Source of the DNA: Acidobacteriota bacterium
GTDB lineage: Bacteria > Acidobacteriota > Terriglobia > Bryobacterales > Bryobacteraceae
Assembly (NCBI GenBank): GCA_017307505.1
Contig: JAFKEE010000042.1
Coordinates: 1 to 64,000, forward strand
Direction of reading: 5' to 3'
Length of the DNA stretch: 64,000 bases
Under the pieces are notes generated by a model that saw only the letters and a program-made list of their open reading frames with translations, had not been told where the DNA came from and did no database searches. How positions within the stretch are numbered: position 1 is the first letter of the stretch; each line of letters starts with the position of its first letter. This document shows, piece by piece, positions 27,269 to 35,972 of the stretch. The translations under genes were made by a program, and so were the position numbers.

Positions 27269-28762
27269 CTAGGACCAGCGGCCGGCCAGCGGAGCCGGCG
27301 GATGTGCGATGGACTGGAAACGGACCACGCGCACTTCGTCGCTGTTCTTGAGCGACGCCAGCGGCATGAGCCCGAGCTCAACGATGATGTTCGCCCCGCG
27401 CTCGGCCATGAGGACCTCGGCGCAGGGTTGCGCGACGCTTTCTCCATCGCGTTTGCGGACGTCCACCGGCAGGCCCCCCAGGTTGGCGAAGCGGCCGGGA
27501 CGCATGCTCCAGCGATCTTCGGTGAAGGCTTCCGCCATGAGCGCGGCACAGACGAAGGCCGAATTCCCCCAGAGGTATTCCTCGTGATCGAGGTCGGCGC
27601 CGAGTTCTTCAAATGGGAACAGCTCGCACTCATCCGACTGCTTGCCATAGGGCATGCGGAGCAGGAACCGCGGCAGAATCAGCCCCACCGAAGGAGCGAT
27701 CTCCGAGCGGCGCAGGGCTTCCCAATTCTCGTTCTTCAGCGGCCTCCAGTCGCTGTAATCGGGCACCGCGGCCATGGAGGGGCAGCCGAGGAACTCCGGA
27801 GCGGCAGCGGATATCCAGGGTGCCTCCAGCGCGCCCGCAATGGTCCCCAACTGCATGAGCAGCCGCAGGTCCTCGTTCTCATGGCCAAACGTGTAGTTGC
27901 CGATGATCACGCCCCAGGGGTCGCCGCCGGCGACCCCGGTAGAGGACTCAGCCAGTGCGCGGAAGGTGCCGGACTCGGGCAGTCCATTGAGGTCGGCCAG
28001 ATCCTCCGCGAGTTCCTCCTTCGAGACGTCGAGGACGTAAATCTGCAGGTCAGTGCCTGTCTCGACACGGCGGACGAGAAAGAACAGCGAGCGCCAGGCT
28101 GCCTCGAGCGACTGCAGCGCGGAGCTGTGCAGCAGCGCGCGCATCTGCACGCTGGATGCCTGGTCGATCAGTGCCCGGCGCTCAGTGACACTGGCGTCTT
28201 CCGGGGCGATCACATGCGGAGCGACCTGCGCATCCAGCCAGCGGGAGAAGGCATCCTTCGATCTGGCTCCCTGTCCACCCGTCCGCGTTTCGGTGGCTTC
28301 CACCGCCTGGTCCAGCAGGCTGCCGAAATCGAACTTGGGCGCCGGGCCCGCGGGGGCGGCTGGCGCCGGAGGTGGCGGCGGCGCAGCGGCCCGGCTCTCG
28401 GTCACCATCTTCTCGGGGTTCCTGCGCGCTTCGCGCAGCCCACGGAAAAACTCAGTGGATTCGTAGATGCGGTCCGGTTGAAAGTCATCCAGTTCCTGGA
28501 AGCGCAGAGTCCCGGCGGCCGGCAGTTCAATCCGCGGGTTGAGGCGAGCGAGCACCTCCTCAAAGTTGTCGCGATCGACCAGGATGGGCCGCCTGGCGGC
28601 CAGCTTCCGTCCTGTCTCGCTGACTCCTCGATTGGCCCTGCCGCTGAAGTCGCCCAGCACCAGAATGCGGAACGGGGTGCCGGGATCCGGGGTGGCGACC
28701 GCCCGCTCCCTGCCGGTGGAGACGTCCAGATTCACTCCGCCCAGACTGTAAGTTTTGTCCAT
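27269..28762 (-). CDS. TssB-TssC fusion, T6SS sheath-like
   Basis: A protein of about 497 residues. Residues about 20-115 match the small sheath protein TssB/VipA (PFRILVLGDFSGR, RPILVDRDNFEEVLARLNPRIEL, LRFQELDDFQPDRIYE). A proline-rich linker (about 140-165) joins a TssC/VipB-type region (RALLHSSALQSLEAAWRSLFFLVRR; LQIYVLDVSKEELAEDL; WGVIIGNYTFGHE; PWISAAAPEFLG). Separate TssB and TssC normally co-assemble into the contractile sheath of type VI secretion. Here they are one chain and no other T6SS gene lies in the window. The ATG at 28762 has GAGGG upstream. Whether it forms a contractile sheath or a repurposed tube is unknown. Confidence 0.85.
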   Translation of the reverse strand: MDKTYSLGGVNLDVSTGRERAVATPDPGTPFRILVLGDFSGRANRGVSETGRKLAARRPILVDRDNFEEVLARLNPRIELPAAGTLRFQELDDFQPDRIYESTEFFRGLREARRNPEKMVTESRAAAPPPPPAPAAPAGPAPKFDFGSLLDQAVEATETRTGGQGARSKDAFSRWLDAQVAPHVIAPEDASVTERRALIDQASSVQMRALLHSSALQSLEAAWRSLFFLVRRVETGTDLQIYVLDVSKEELAEDLADLNGLPESGTFRALAESSTGVAGGDPWGVIIGNYTFGHENEDLRLLMQLGTIAGALEAPWISAAAPEFLGCPSMAAVPDYSDWRPLKNENWEALRRSEIAPSVGLILPRFLLRMPYGKQSDECELFPFEELGADLDHEEYLWGNSAFVCAALMAEAFTEDRWSMRPGRFANLGGLPVDVRKRDGESVAQPCAEVLMAERGANIIVELGLMPLASLKNSDEVRVVRFQSIAHPPAPLAGRWS

Positions 28763-28851
28763 CAAGCCCTCGATTCTTACGCAAGGATAGCGCCAAAGTA
28801 ACGGCAAGGCGAGAGCCTCACCCCAGGTTCACGCAATATTCTTGCGGCGGC

Positions 28852-31194
28852 TCAGTTCCGCTTCAATAGCCATACCTCGGCCAGCCGGGAATGCTGCCGC
28901 CAGTTCAGGTGGCTCTCGTCCTCCGGGATGGCCCAGGTGAGCACTAGGCGGCCGTCTTTGAGCGACTCCGGCGGGACCGGGAACTCCTTGAACTCGCCCA
29001 TCTGCCTGCCGTCGATGCGAGGTGTCGCCCGCTGTCCATCTATACTCAACAGGCTTTGGCCATAGCCTCCGGTGCGCACGACGTACGTGCCTTGGGGGTC
29101 CAGTCCTTCATAGACCATGCGTGCCGGCCACATGGTGGTCTGCCAGGAGAGGCGGGCACGGCTTCTACCGCTGTCCCACCACCAGAACGTCGGCTCGGGG
29201 GCGCGGAAAGACTCCGGTTCCTGCTCGGCGTCGCCGTCGACATGCGGAGACTTTGCTTCATTCCCGATGTCGTCGTAGAAACTGCCCTCACCCGGGTGCT
29301 CCCAGCCGGCCAGGACATGGAGCCGGGCGGTCCTCTCCTGCTCGGTGGGCAGGGCTGCCACCTTCTTGAACTCGTCCTCCAGCCACCAGCGGTTGTTCAG
29401 CGGAGCGTCGACGAAGTCGAGCACGGCGCCGCGTTCCGCTCCGCTGGCGTGGTACTTCTGCACGCTGGTCTGCAGTCCGATGGACTGGAAGAGCTTCTCG
29501 CAAAGTTCCACGATGCGGGCTTTCAGGTCCGGGCTGATGGGCTCTGCGGTCGCGCGGTTCAGGATCGCTTGCGACCGGCTCATCGCGTCAGCGGAGCCGC
29601 CGTCCTTCGCCGCGGCCAGGACGCGGTTGACCTCATCCTCCAGACCCGACTCGTAGATCATGCGGCGGCGGACATAGGTGTCGTAGACGGCGCGCAGCAG
29701 GCACATCTGCCAGCGCCAGTTGGCTTCCAGTTGCGGAGCCTTCGACTCGAGCCCTTTCCAGGTGAGCAGGGTTCCCTCCACTGCTCCGTTGTCGGCGAGG
29801 GGCCCCTGCCAGTTCCGCTCCAGCGCCAGGATCGCGTCGGCGATTGCCCAGGAGAGGCCGGAGGAGAAGTGTAAGCTGGCGTACTCACGCAGGATGGTGC
29901 GGACGGGCGTGTTGGGGTCCCAGGCAAGGGCGCTCCAGACTACCTTGTTCACGTCGTCGTGCACTCCGTCGGAGTAGGAGAGGAAGCCGTCACTGGCCGC
30001 GGCGTAGCGGTTGTGGATGGCGGCGTACTCCGCTGGACGCGGGTTCACCGCTTCGCGGCCCAGCGTGAGGGCATAGGCCTGATCCCAGTGGGGCACCTGA
30101 TACTGGCAGATCTTGTTGTGGGTGAGGTCGGGATAGAGCCGCAGGCCGTACTGGCGCGGCAGGCGCTGGCGGGTCCGGGCGATGGGCGGGCTGGAGGGGC
30201 CCGCAACCAGGCCGCCGAGCCACGTGGGCTGCTTCTGCTCGATGTAGCGGTAGACCCACTCCTCCTTTTCCTTGTTGAAGCCCTGCAGAGAGAGCCAGAC
30301 CTTAGCCTTGGGATGCAAGGGAGCCATGCGTTTGGCGATGTCCTCCAGGAAAGGCATGACCAACTCCGGAGGGTTCGAGCCGGGATCCCCGCCGGGCACG
30401 AAAACGCCGGTCAACACGAGGCTATCGGCGAACATCTCGTCGAACTTGCCCAGCAGGGCAGCCCGCTTCGCTTCGTCTTTGAGATCGATATCGGCCGGCG
30501 TCCAGACCCAGTAGTCCAGGCCATACTTGCGGCAGATTCCGGTCATCGCGCGGTTCATCTCCTTGCGTGGGACCTTCATCAGCGGATTGTGCCGGTCGTC
30601 CTGGAAGGGGATGTTCTCGATGCTGTTGACGCCGAAGAGCGCCAGGTCCCGGATGTACTGGTCAAACTGCTGGATGGTCCACGCGTCCCAGCTATTCGCG
30701 GTATTCCGGTAGCCGAGCTGATGGCCTCGAATCGGCGAAGCCGGCGATGTAGAGACGGCGAGCGGGGTCAGGCTGAGCTGGCCGCGGTTCCAGTCCGCTT
30801 TGCGAAGAAAGGCACCCACGCCGTAGAGCAGCCCGCGCGTGTCAGTTCCCACAATCCAGAGCGTCTTCCGCGGGCCGGCGGTGTCGGTAATCAACTGGTA
30901 GCCTTCCGCGCGGAGTGGAGCCAGCCCGGCGGCGAGTTGCGCGGGCGACTGGGTGGTGAGGATGATCGACTGGCGTCCCGGGACAGGCTCCGCGGCAATC
31001 GCCAGTTTCAGCCCGGTGCGGCGCTCGACCTCTTCCTGCAGGACCGTTGCCGCGGTCCGACCCGCCTCCGCGCGGACGATCAGCGCCGCCTGGCTGAGGT
31101 CCAAAGCGACCGGCTGGGCGTAGCTGCGTGCCGCGGCAGCACTGAATAATACGGCCGCAACCGGCCAGGATCCGAGGAGAGAAGGCTTCATCAC
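28852..31194 (-). CDS. secreted glycosidase, GH67N-type N-terminus
   Basis: A 780-residue exported protein (signal peptide cleaved near YAQ, residue 27). The N-terminal part (about 30-150: AALIVRAEAGRTAATVLQEEVERRTG, LWIVGTDTRGLLYGVGAFLR) matches the alpha-glucuronidase GH67 N-terminal-like domain, which precedes many bacterial glycosidase barrels. The middle (about 160-500) looks like a TIM barrel (LFGVNSIENIPFQDD, YGLDYWVWTPADID, GVFVPGGDPGSNPP). The C-terminal 180 residues are beta-rich and may bind carbohydrate. It probably acts on plant glucuronoxylan-like or related glycans; substrate and family number remain open. It is 89 bp upstream of the TssB-TssC fusion and divergent from the esterase. 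Confidence 0.82.
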   Translation of the reverse strand: MMKPSLLGSWPVAAVLFSAAAARSYAQPVALDLSQAALIVRAEAGRTAATVLQEEVERRTGLKLAIAAEPVPGRQSIILTTQSPAQLAAGLAPLRAEGYQLITDTAGPRKTLWIVGTDTRGLLYGVGAFLRKADWNRGQLSLTPLAVSTSPASPIRGHQLGYRNTANSWDAWTIQQFDQYIRDLALFGVNSIENIPFQDDRHNPLMKVPRKEMNRAMTGICRKYGLDYWVWTPADIDLKDEAKRAALLGKFDEMFADSLVLTGVFVPGGDPGSNPPELVMPFLEDIAKRMAPLHPKAKVWLSLQGFNKEKEEWVYRYIEQKQPTWLGGLVAGPSSPPIARTRQRLPRQYGLRLYPDLTHNKICQYQVPHWDQAYALTLGREAVNPRPAEYAAIHNRYAAASDGFLSYSDGVHDDVNKVVWSALAWDPNTPVRTILREYASLHFSSGLSWAIADAILALERNWQGPLADNGAVEGTLLTWKGLESKAPQLEANWRWQMCLLRAVYDTYVRRRMIYESGLEDEVNRVLAAAKDGGSADAMSRSQAILNRATAEPISPDLKARIVELCEKLFQSIGLQTSVQKYHASGAERGAVLDFVDAPLNNRWWLEDEFKKVAALPTEQERTARLHVLAGWEHPGEGSFYDDIGNEAKSPHVDGDAEQEPESFRAPEPTFWWWDSGRSRARLSWQTTMWPARMVYEGLDPQGTYVVRTGGYGQSLLSIDGQRATPRIDGRQMGEFKEFPVPPESLKDGRLVLTWAIPEDESHLNWRQHSRLAEVWLLKRN

Positions 31195-31328
31195 AGTCCA
31201 CCATCATCGCAACTTCCACCCTCGGATCGGGGTGTCGGAACAGCTGCCGGATTCGTGGTGATAGCATCATTGCGGAGCCGCGTGTCCTGTCACCAGACCG
31301 GACCGCTATCCGGATTCGAGTCATCGAT

Positions 31329-32900
31329 ATGCGTCCTTCTTACCAACTGTCTGCCTGCGCCCCCTTCCTGCTTGCCGCGTGCGCCTTCGCCGCAGCCGAC
31401 AACAGCCCTATCGCCGACACGGCCGCGGGCAAAGTGCGCGGAGTGGCCCTGCCCGCGCCTGGCGGCGCCGTGTTCAAGGGCATCCCTTTTGCTCAGCCTC
31501 CCGTCGGCGACCTTCGGTGGAAACCTCCGGTTGCGGCGAAGGCCTGGACCGGCGTGCGTGAGGCTACGGAATATGGCGCGCCCTGCGCGCAGGTCTCCGC
31601 CGAGTGGAACGCGAAGACCGCGGCCGCCGGCAGCGAGGATTGCCTGACGTTGAACGTCTGGACTCCGCAGTGGCCTGCCCGCGGAGCCAGGCCTGTCATG
31701 GTTTGGATCCACGGCGGCGCCAACATGGGCGGGTCAGCCCGGGGGGCGGGCGGGATCGAACCCGCCTTCGACGGAGCCAGCCTGGCGAGCCGGGGCGTGG
31801 TGGTCGTCACGGTCCAATACCGCCTGGGCATCTTCGGCTTCTTCGCTCATCCGGAGTTAACAGCGGAATCGGCCCACCATGGATCGGGCAATTATGGCCT
31901 GCTGGATCTGGCCGCCGCGCTGCAATGGGTCAAGGCGAATATCGCGCAGTTTGGCGGAGATCCAAAGAATGTCACGATCTTCGGCCAGTCCGCCGGAGCC
32001 ATGGACGTGGGATACCTGATGGTTTCGCCGCTGGCCCAGGGCCTGTTCCACCGTGCCATCGCCCAGAGCGGCACAGTCCTCATCGGCGGGCGGCCGACCG
32101 CGACGCTCGCGCAGGCGGAAGAGACCGGGCGGCAACTGGCCGCGAAGATGAATGCCCCGGCCACGGGTGCGCCTGCGTACCTGCGCAAACTCTCCACGGC
32201 CGAAGTGCTGAAGGCCTCCCCGCCATATGGAGGCGGCGGTCCGCTGCGGCCGGCGCCGGACGTGGATGGCTACTTCCTGACGAAATCGCCGGGTGAACTG
32301 TTTGCTTCCGGCGCGCAGGCAGCTGTACCGCTGATGATCGGAAACAATGGCCGGGAGTGGAACTTCACGGGTCCCGAGGATGGATTGAAAAAGGGGATCG
32401 CCGCTACATTTGGATCCCTTGCTCCGCAGGCGTTGAAGTTGTACGGCCTCGACGGCGGGGCTCCCCAGCAGGGCTATCCTCCTTACGGCAACGCCGGGTC
32501 GCAGTTTTCCACCGACACCTCGTTCCGCTGCCCGTCGGTTCTGATTGCCGGCCAACACAGCCGGCGCGCACCCACCTACCAGTACGAGTTCACGGTGGGG
32601 CCGGTGGAGAAGGGCACGCCGCACTCCGGCGAACTGCAGTACGTCTTCGGCGTGCGCGGAGTGCAGGAGACGGCGGATCCGGACCCCACCCAAACGAAGC
32701 GGGTACAGGGCTACTGGGTGAACTTCGCGAAGTCCGGCGATCCGAATGGGGCGGGTCTGCCGCGGTGGCCGAAGTACGATGCCGCGAAGCGCGAGTACCT
32801 TGAATTGAGTAATGAAGGCCCCATCGTCAAAGCCGACCTGCGGGGCAAGGTGTGCAGCCTGTTCATCGAGGCGATTCAACAGACGGCGCAGCGGCCATAG
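31329..32900 (+). CDS. type B carboxylesterase
   Basis: A 523-residue exported alpha/beta-hydrolase of the carboxylesterase/para-nitrobenzyl esterase family. After a signal peptide (about 1-23) the family signatures appear in order: VFKGIPFAQPPVGDLRWK, SEDCLTLNVW, MVWIHGG (oxyanion loop) and FGQSAGAMD with nucleophile S221. Most relatives have GESAG; the GQSAG form is a variant. The acid is probably the glutamate in GNNGREW and the histidine that in GTPHSGEL. It cleaves carboxylic esters; the neighbouring secreted glycosidase hints at deacylation of plant polysaccharides, which is inference. Confidence 0.9.
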   Translation: MRPSYQLSACAPFLLAACAFAAADNSPIADTAAGKVRGVALPAPGGAVFKGIPFAQPPVGDLRWKPPVAAKAWTGVREATEYGAPCAQVSAEWNAKTAAAGSEDCLTLNVWTPQWPARGARPVMVWIHGGANMGGSARGAGGIEPAFDGASLASRGVVVVTVQYRLGIFGFFAHPELTAESAHHGSGNYGLLDLAAALQWVKANIAQFGGDPKNVTIFGQSAGAMDVGYLMVSPLAQGLFHRAIAQSGTVLIGGRPTATLAQAEETGRQLAAKMNAPATGAPAYLRKLSTAEVLKASPPYGGGGPLRPAPDVDGYFLTKSPGELFASGAQAAVPLMIGNNGREWNFTGPEDGLKKGIAATFGSLAPQALKLYGLDGGAPQQGYPPYGNAGSQFSTDTSFRCPSVLIAGQHSRRAPTYQYEFTVGPVEKGTPHSGELQYVFGVRGVQETADPDPTQTKRVQGYWVNFAKSGDPNGAGLPRWPKYDAAKREYLELSNEGPIVKADLRGKVCSLFIEAIQQTAQRP

Positions 32901-32997
32901 CCCAATTCAGCGAGCTGGGTTGGAGGGGCGTGTGCGCAACGAGGTGCAGGTATCTTTCGTCAAGTGCCTGCAGCGCCCGCCCCTTCGCAACCAACCG

Positions 32998-34452
32998 CTA
33001 CCGGAGGACTTCCAGAGGCCGCAGATCGACCACCGGGGACGGATACAAATCCGCACCCACCACGGCGTCATTCGGCCGTCCGGCCGTGCGCCCAGCCTGG
33101 ACGTCGTAGAAGTAGTAGTTGCTGCCGGCCTTGGCCTCATACTGGTTGCCTTGGCCGTCCGTCAGGCGTACGCGCCCGCCCAGGATATCGTTCACCGCTT
33201 CCCGACGCTGGTCTGAAGCCGCCATGCGGTCCCAGAACGCTTTCTGCTGCACTTCGGCCGAGGCGCGCATCTGATTCAGCGTGGCCTGCACATCCTGCGC
33301 CGCCGCCTGGCGATTGGCGGCGATCCACTGGTAGTTGTGCTCCCAGTTGGTTTCCATGTAGCCGCCAATGCGGGCCAGTTGAGTGCCGCTGCCGGCCGGG
33401 CCCATATACCCTTTGATCTCCGTTTCGAAGTTGCCGCCCAACAAGTCGGGGCTCTGGCTCCACAGCATGCGTGTCATGCCCAGCAGGCGCCCCTCCACCG
33501 GCCGGCCGTTCCTGGTTGCGCGAAAAGTGATTTCTCCATAGAGGTGCTGAAAGCCCCGCACCCCCATCCGCAGCGGAACCTGATCTGCCTGCGAACTCAG
33601 ATCGGTTCTATCCTGCCGTTGCACGAGCTCGAGCCCGCTCAGCCCCAGTTCAGAGACCCAGATCTGCCGCAGATACCATTCCGCCATCTGGAGCCCGCTC
33701 TGGTGTGCGCCCGCCCGCCAGCCGCGGCCCAGTTGCGCCGGCGGCATCCCCTGGCGTCCCGGCACCAGTACCTTATCCAAGCGGACGTCGTTGAACTGGA
33801 TCAGCGAGGCGCCATCGGGGCTCCATACCCGGATGCCGCCGCGCACGTCGGTGTTGGAAAGACGCTGGATGCCGCCCTGGACGTGCCAGCCCTCCGGGAT
33901 GGGCACCACGAACGCCCCTTCATTGGCCTCGCGCCACTTGGTCATGCGGGGCAGGGCAGCGGGAGCCGCGTTGGCCTGCGCCACCGCCGTGCCTCCTCCG
34001 CCGTACTTGAAGCTCCGCAGGATCGAGGTCATCACCGGTTGCTCCCGGGCGAAGTCCGCCGCCGGGGACGCAATGCCGTACAACATGCCGGTGCGGGCGC
34101 TGGTCTCCGCGCACAGCACCGCGCCGCGGCTTTGCCGCTGGTTGAAGAAGAAACGAGCGACGGCGCTGCGGTTGCCCGGTTCCACCGTCAGGTCCGTTAC
34201 TGCAGGGAAGGCCGCCCACCCGCCGTTGAGGTTCAGCTTCAACGACGACGCGCAGTCGCGGGTCCTGCCCAGAATCGGCATGATCAGCACAAACTGCGAG
34301 GGCGACGACCCGTGAAAGGACACCACGCCGCCGTCGTACTTGCGCACCTGCCAGCCCTCCGGCAGGTTCACGCTGAAACCGCTGTCGTCCCGATATTCCC
34401 TGGCCATACCTGTCAGCACGAACAGCACCGCCACTGCATAGTGTTTGATCAT
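32998..34452 (-). CDS. secreted protein of unknown function
   Basis: A 484-residue protein with a short signal peptide (about 1-18, ending near TGMA). Two halves are visible. Residues 18-150 and 170-350 each begin with the same kind of strand pattern (SGFSVNLPEGWQVRKYDGG and GAFVVPIPEGWHVQGGIQ), resembling domains that occur in PsbP/DUF-type secreted proteins. A helical stretch (about 375-425, many Q and R) and a C-terminal YYFYDVQAGR section follow. It is divergent from the ECF sigma factor gene and is otherwise alone. I cannot assign a role. Confidence 0.8.
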   Translation of the reverse strand: MIKHYAVAVLFVLTGMAREYRDDSGFSVNLPEGWQVRKYDGGVVSFHGSSPSQFVLIMPILGRTRDCASSLKLNLNGGWAAFPAVTDLTVEPGNRSAVARFFFNQRQSRGAVLCAETSARTGMLYGIASPAADFAREQPVMTSILRSFKYGGGGTAVAQANAAPAALPRMTKWREANEGAFVVPIPEGWHVQGGIQRLSNTDVRGGIRVWSPDGASLIQFNDVRLDKVLVPGRQGMPPAQLGRGWRAGAHQSGLQMAEWYLRQIWVSELGLSGLELVQRQDRTDLSSQADQVPLRMGVRGFQHLYGEITFRATRNGRPVEGRLLGMTRMLWSQSPDLLGGNFETEIKGYMGPAGSGTQLARIGGYMETNWEHNYQWIAANRQAAAQDVQATLNQMRASAEVQQKAFWDRMAASDQRREAVNDILGGRVRLTDGQGNQYEAKAGSNYYFYDVQAGRTAGRPNDAVVGADLYPSPVVDLRPLEVLR

Positions 34453-34603
34453 CCGCCCCTCTCCCCGGTAAGCGGAGCCACGCAGGGGATTGACTCATCG
34501 CATCCTCCAGATCCGGCTGCCGCGAAAGAAACCTGTTCCGCCGCCAACTCCGCGGGGTCTGACCCAATAACGGGCGCAGTGACGGGCTGTGCTCGCAGCC
34601 GCA

Positions 34604-35233
34604 ATGTTACTAGTGCAGGAAGTTCAGGAAGAGACCCTCAGCGATGAGGTGTTGATCATACGGTTTCAGTCCGCGCTGACTGAGCAGGAAGCAAATGCTC
34701 ACGCGGATGAGTTGTTTACCCGTTACCGGCGCAAGGTCGCGGCATGGTGTTACCGCTACGCGGGCGACCGCGAGACCGCCCTCGATCTGGCTCAGGACGT
34801 CTTTCTGAAGGCCTACCAGAACCTGAAGGGCTTTCGCGCGGATTCCAAGTTCTCCACCTGGCTGTTTACCATCATGCGCAACAACTGCCTGAACCACGTC
34901 AGGCAGCGCTCGGGCGAACCGCTGGACGCCAGCGAACCCATCCTGCTGCTGGAACCGGTGGATGCCCGGAGTTGGGATACAGCGGCCGTGATGGAGCGGG
35001 CCGCGTCGCTCCGGGCCATGCGGAACCTTATTCGCGAGACTCTCGACGAGACGGAGCAGCAGGTGATGGTCATGCACTATTCCGACGAGCTGCCGCTGGA
35101 GGCGGTCACCCGCGTACTGGGCTTGAAGAATGCCAGTGGGGCCAAGGCGTTCATCGTCAGCGCAAAGAGAAAGCTGCAGACCGCCGTCCGCCGCATGCAG
35201 GCGAAGCAGGAACGCAGGGGGCCCGCCCAATGA
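34604..35233 (+). CDS. ECF RNA polymerase sigma factor
   Basis: A sigma-70 family extracytoplasmic-function factor of about 209 residues. Region 2 (about 30-95) shows DELFTRYRRKVAAWCYRYAGDRETALDLAQDVFLKAY and STWLFTIMRNNCLNH. Region 4 (about 140-190) shows ETEQQVMVMHYSDELPLEAV. The ATG at 34604 is used; a GTG at 34589 in the same frame is possible and no clear ribosome-binding site decides. The next gene, 14 bp on, encodes a zinc-finger anti-sigma factor, so activity is probably held off until that partner releases it. The regulon likely includes the genes that follow. Confidence 0.92.
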   Translation: MLLVQEVQEETLSDEVLIIRFQSALTEQEANAHADELFTRYRRKVAAWCYRYAGDRETALDLAQDVFLKAYQNLKGFRADSKFSTWLFTIMRNNCLNHVRQRSGEPLDASEPILLLEPVDARSWDTAAVMERAASLRAMRNLIRETLDETEQQVMVMHYSDELPLEAVTRVLGLKNASGAKAFIVSAKRKLQTAVRRMQAKQERRGPAQ

Positions 35234-35247
35234 CAAGGAGAAGTGCG

Positions 35248-35949
35248 ATGGTGCTGGATGATCGGGAGACGTTGAAGGAACTGTTCGGACCCACTGAGGA
35301 GTGCCTGCCTGTCGAACAGATTGCTGCCTGGCGGGAGAACCGGGATGCCGTCACGCAGGCCCACCTGGCCAGTTGCACCTACTGCGCGTCGCAACAGGCC
35401 GCCTACTTCGCCTTTCTGCATCCGGCGGAGGCTCGGACCGAAGCTCTACCGGTGAACTGGGTGGCCAACCGCATTCCCATGCCCTGGGCCGCTGCCGCTG
35501 CCCGGCCTTCGTGGCTTGCCCGTTTCTTCGCGATGCGCGCACTGCCCACTCTGGCCATAGCGATGGCGGCCCTGGTGATCACCGTCGGCCTCGGCCTCCG
35601 CAGCCGCACCACGGTCTTTTCCGCCCAGGACCTGCTGCAGAGCGCAGAGCGATCCCAGAGCATTGAACTCATCGCGCCGAAGGGCGATCTCGACAAAGCA
35701 CCTGGAGAACTGCGCTGGGCCGCCGTGGCCGGCGCCGCCCAATACAAAGTGAAGATCATGGAAGTGGATCACGTTCTGCTCTGGCAGGCCACCACGGCCT
35801 CTCTGATGCTTCCTGTGCCCGCCGGCGTGCAGAGCAAATCTCTGCCCGGCAAGCGGCTGATTTGGCAGGTGGAGGCGTTGGATGCCGGCGGACGGGAGAT
35901 CGCCCAAAGCAGCCAGAGCTTCCGCAAGAAACCAGGCTCGAATCACTAA
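35248..35949 (+). CDS. zinc-finger anti-sigma factor
   Basis: A membrane protein of about 233 residues. The N-terminal cytosolic domain carries the anti-sigma zinc motif HX3CX2C (H39, C43, C46 in HLASCTYC). A membrane helix follows (about 95-115: LPTLAIAMAALVITVGLGL), then an extracytoplasmic part of about 115 residues with an FN3-like strand pattern (ELRWAAVAGAAQYKVKIMEVD). It should bind and inhibit the ECF sigma factor encoded just upstream. The ATG at 35248 has AAGGAG seven bases before it; an ATG at 35230 overlapping the sigma stop adds six residues. Confidence 0.88.
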   Translation: MVLDDRETLKELFGPTEECLPVEQIAAWRENRDAVTQAHLASCTYCASQQAAYFAFLHPAEARTEALPVNWVANRIPMPWAAAAARPSWLARFFAMRALPTLAIAMAALVITVGLGLRSRTTVFSAQDLLQSAERSQSIELIAPKGDLDKAPGELRWAAVAGAAQYKVKIMEVDHVLLWQATTASLMLPVPAGVQSKSLPGKRLIWQVEALDAGGREIAQSSQSFRKKPGSNH

Positions 35950-35972
35950 AGTCCACCTTCAGGGAATTCCCC

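Noticed and set aside
27269-28762. Part of a full type VI secretion cluster
   Set aside because: Neighbours on both sides are metabolic or hydrolase genes; no Hcp, VgrG, TssK, TssM or ClpV-like protein is in the window.
34500-34603. An ECF-type autoregulated promoter (GAAACC and GTCTGA boxes)
   Set aside because: The two boxes are about 23 bases apart, too far for the usual ECF spacing of about 16.
34744-35230. An upstream extension of the anti-sigma gene through the sigma gene
   Set aside because: The extension overlaps the ECF sigma coding frame and is arginine/glycine/proline rich; the real start is at 35248 with AAGGAG.
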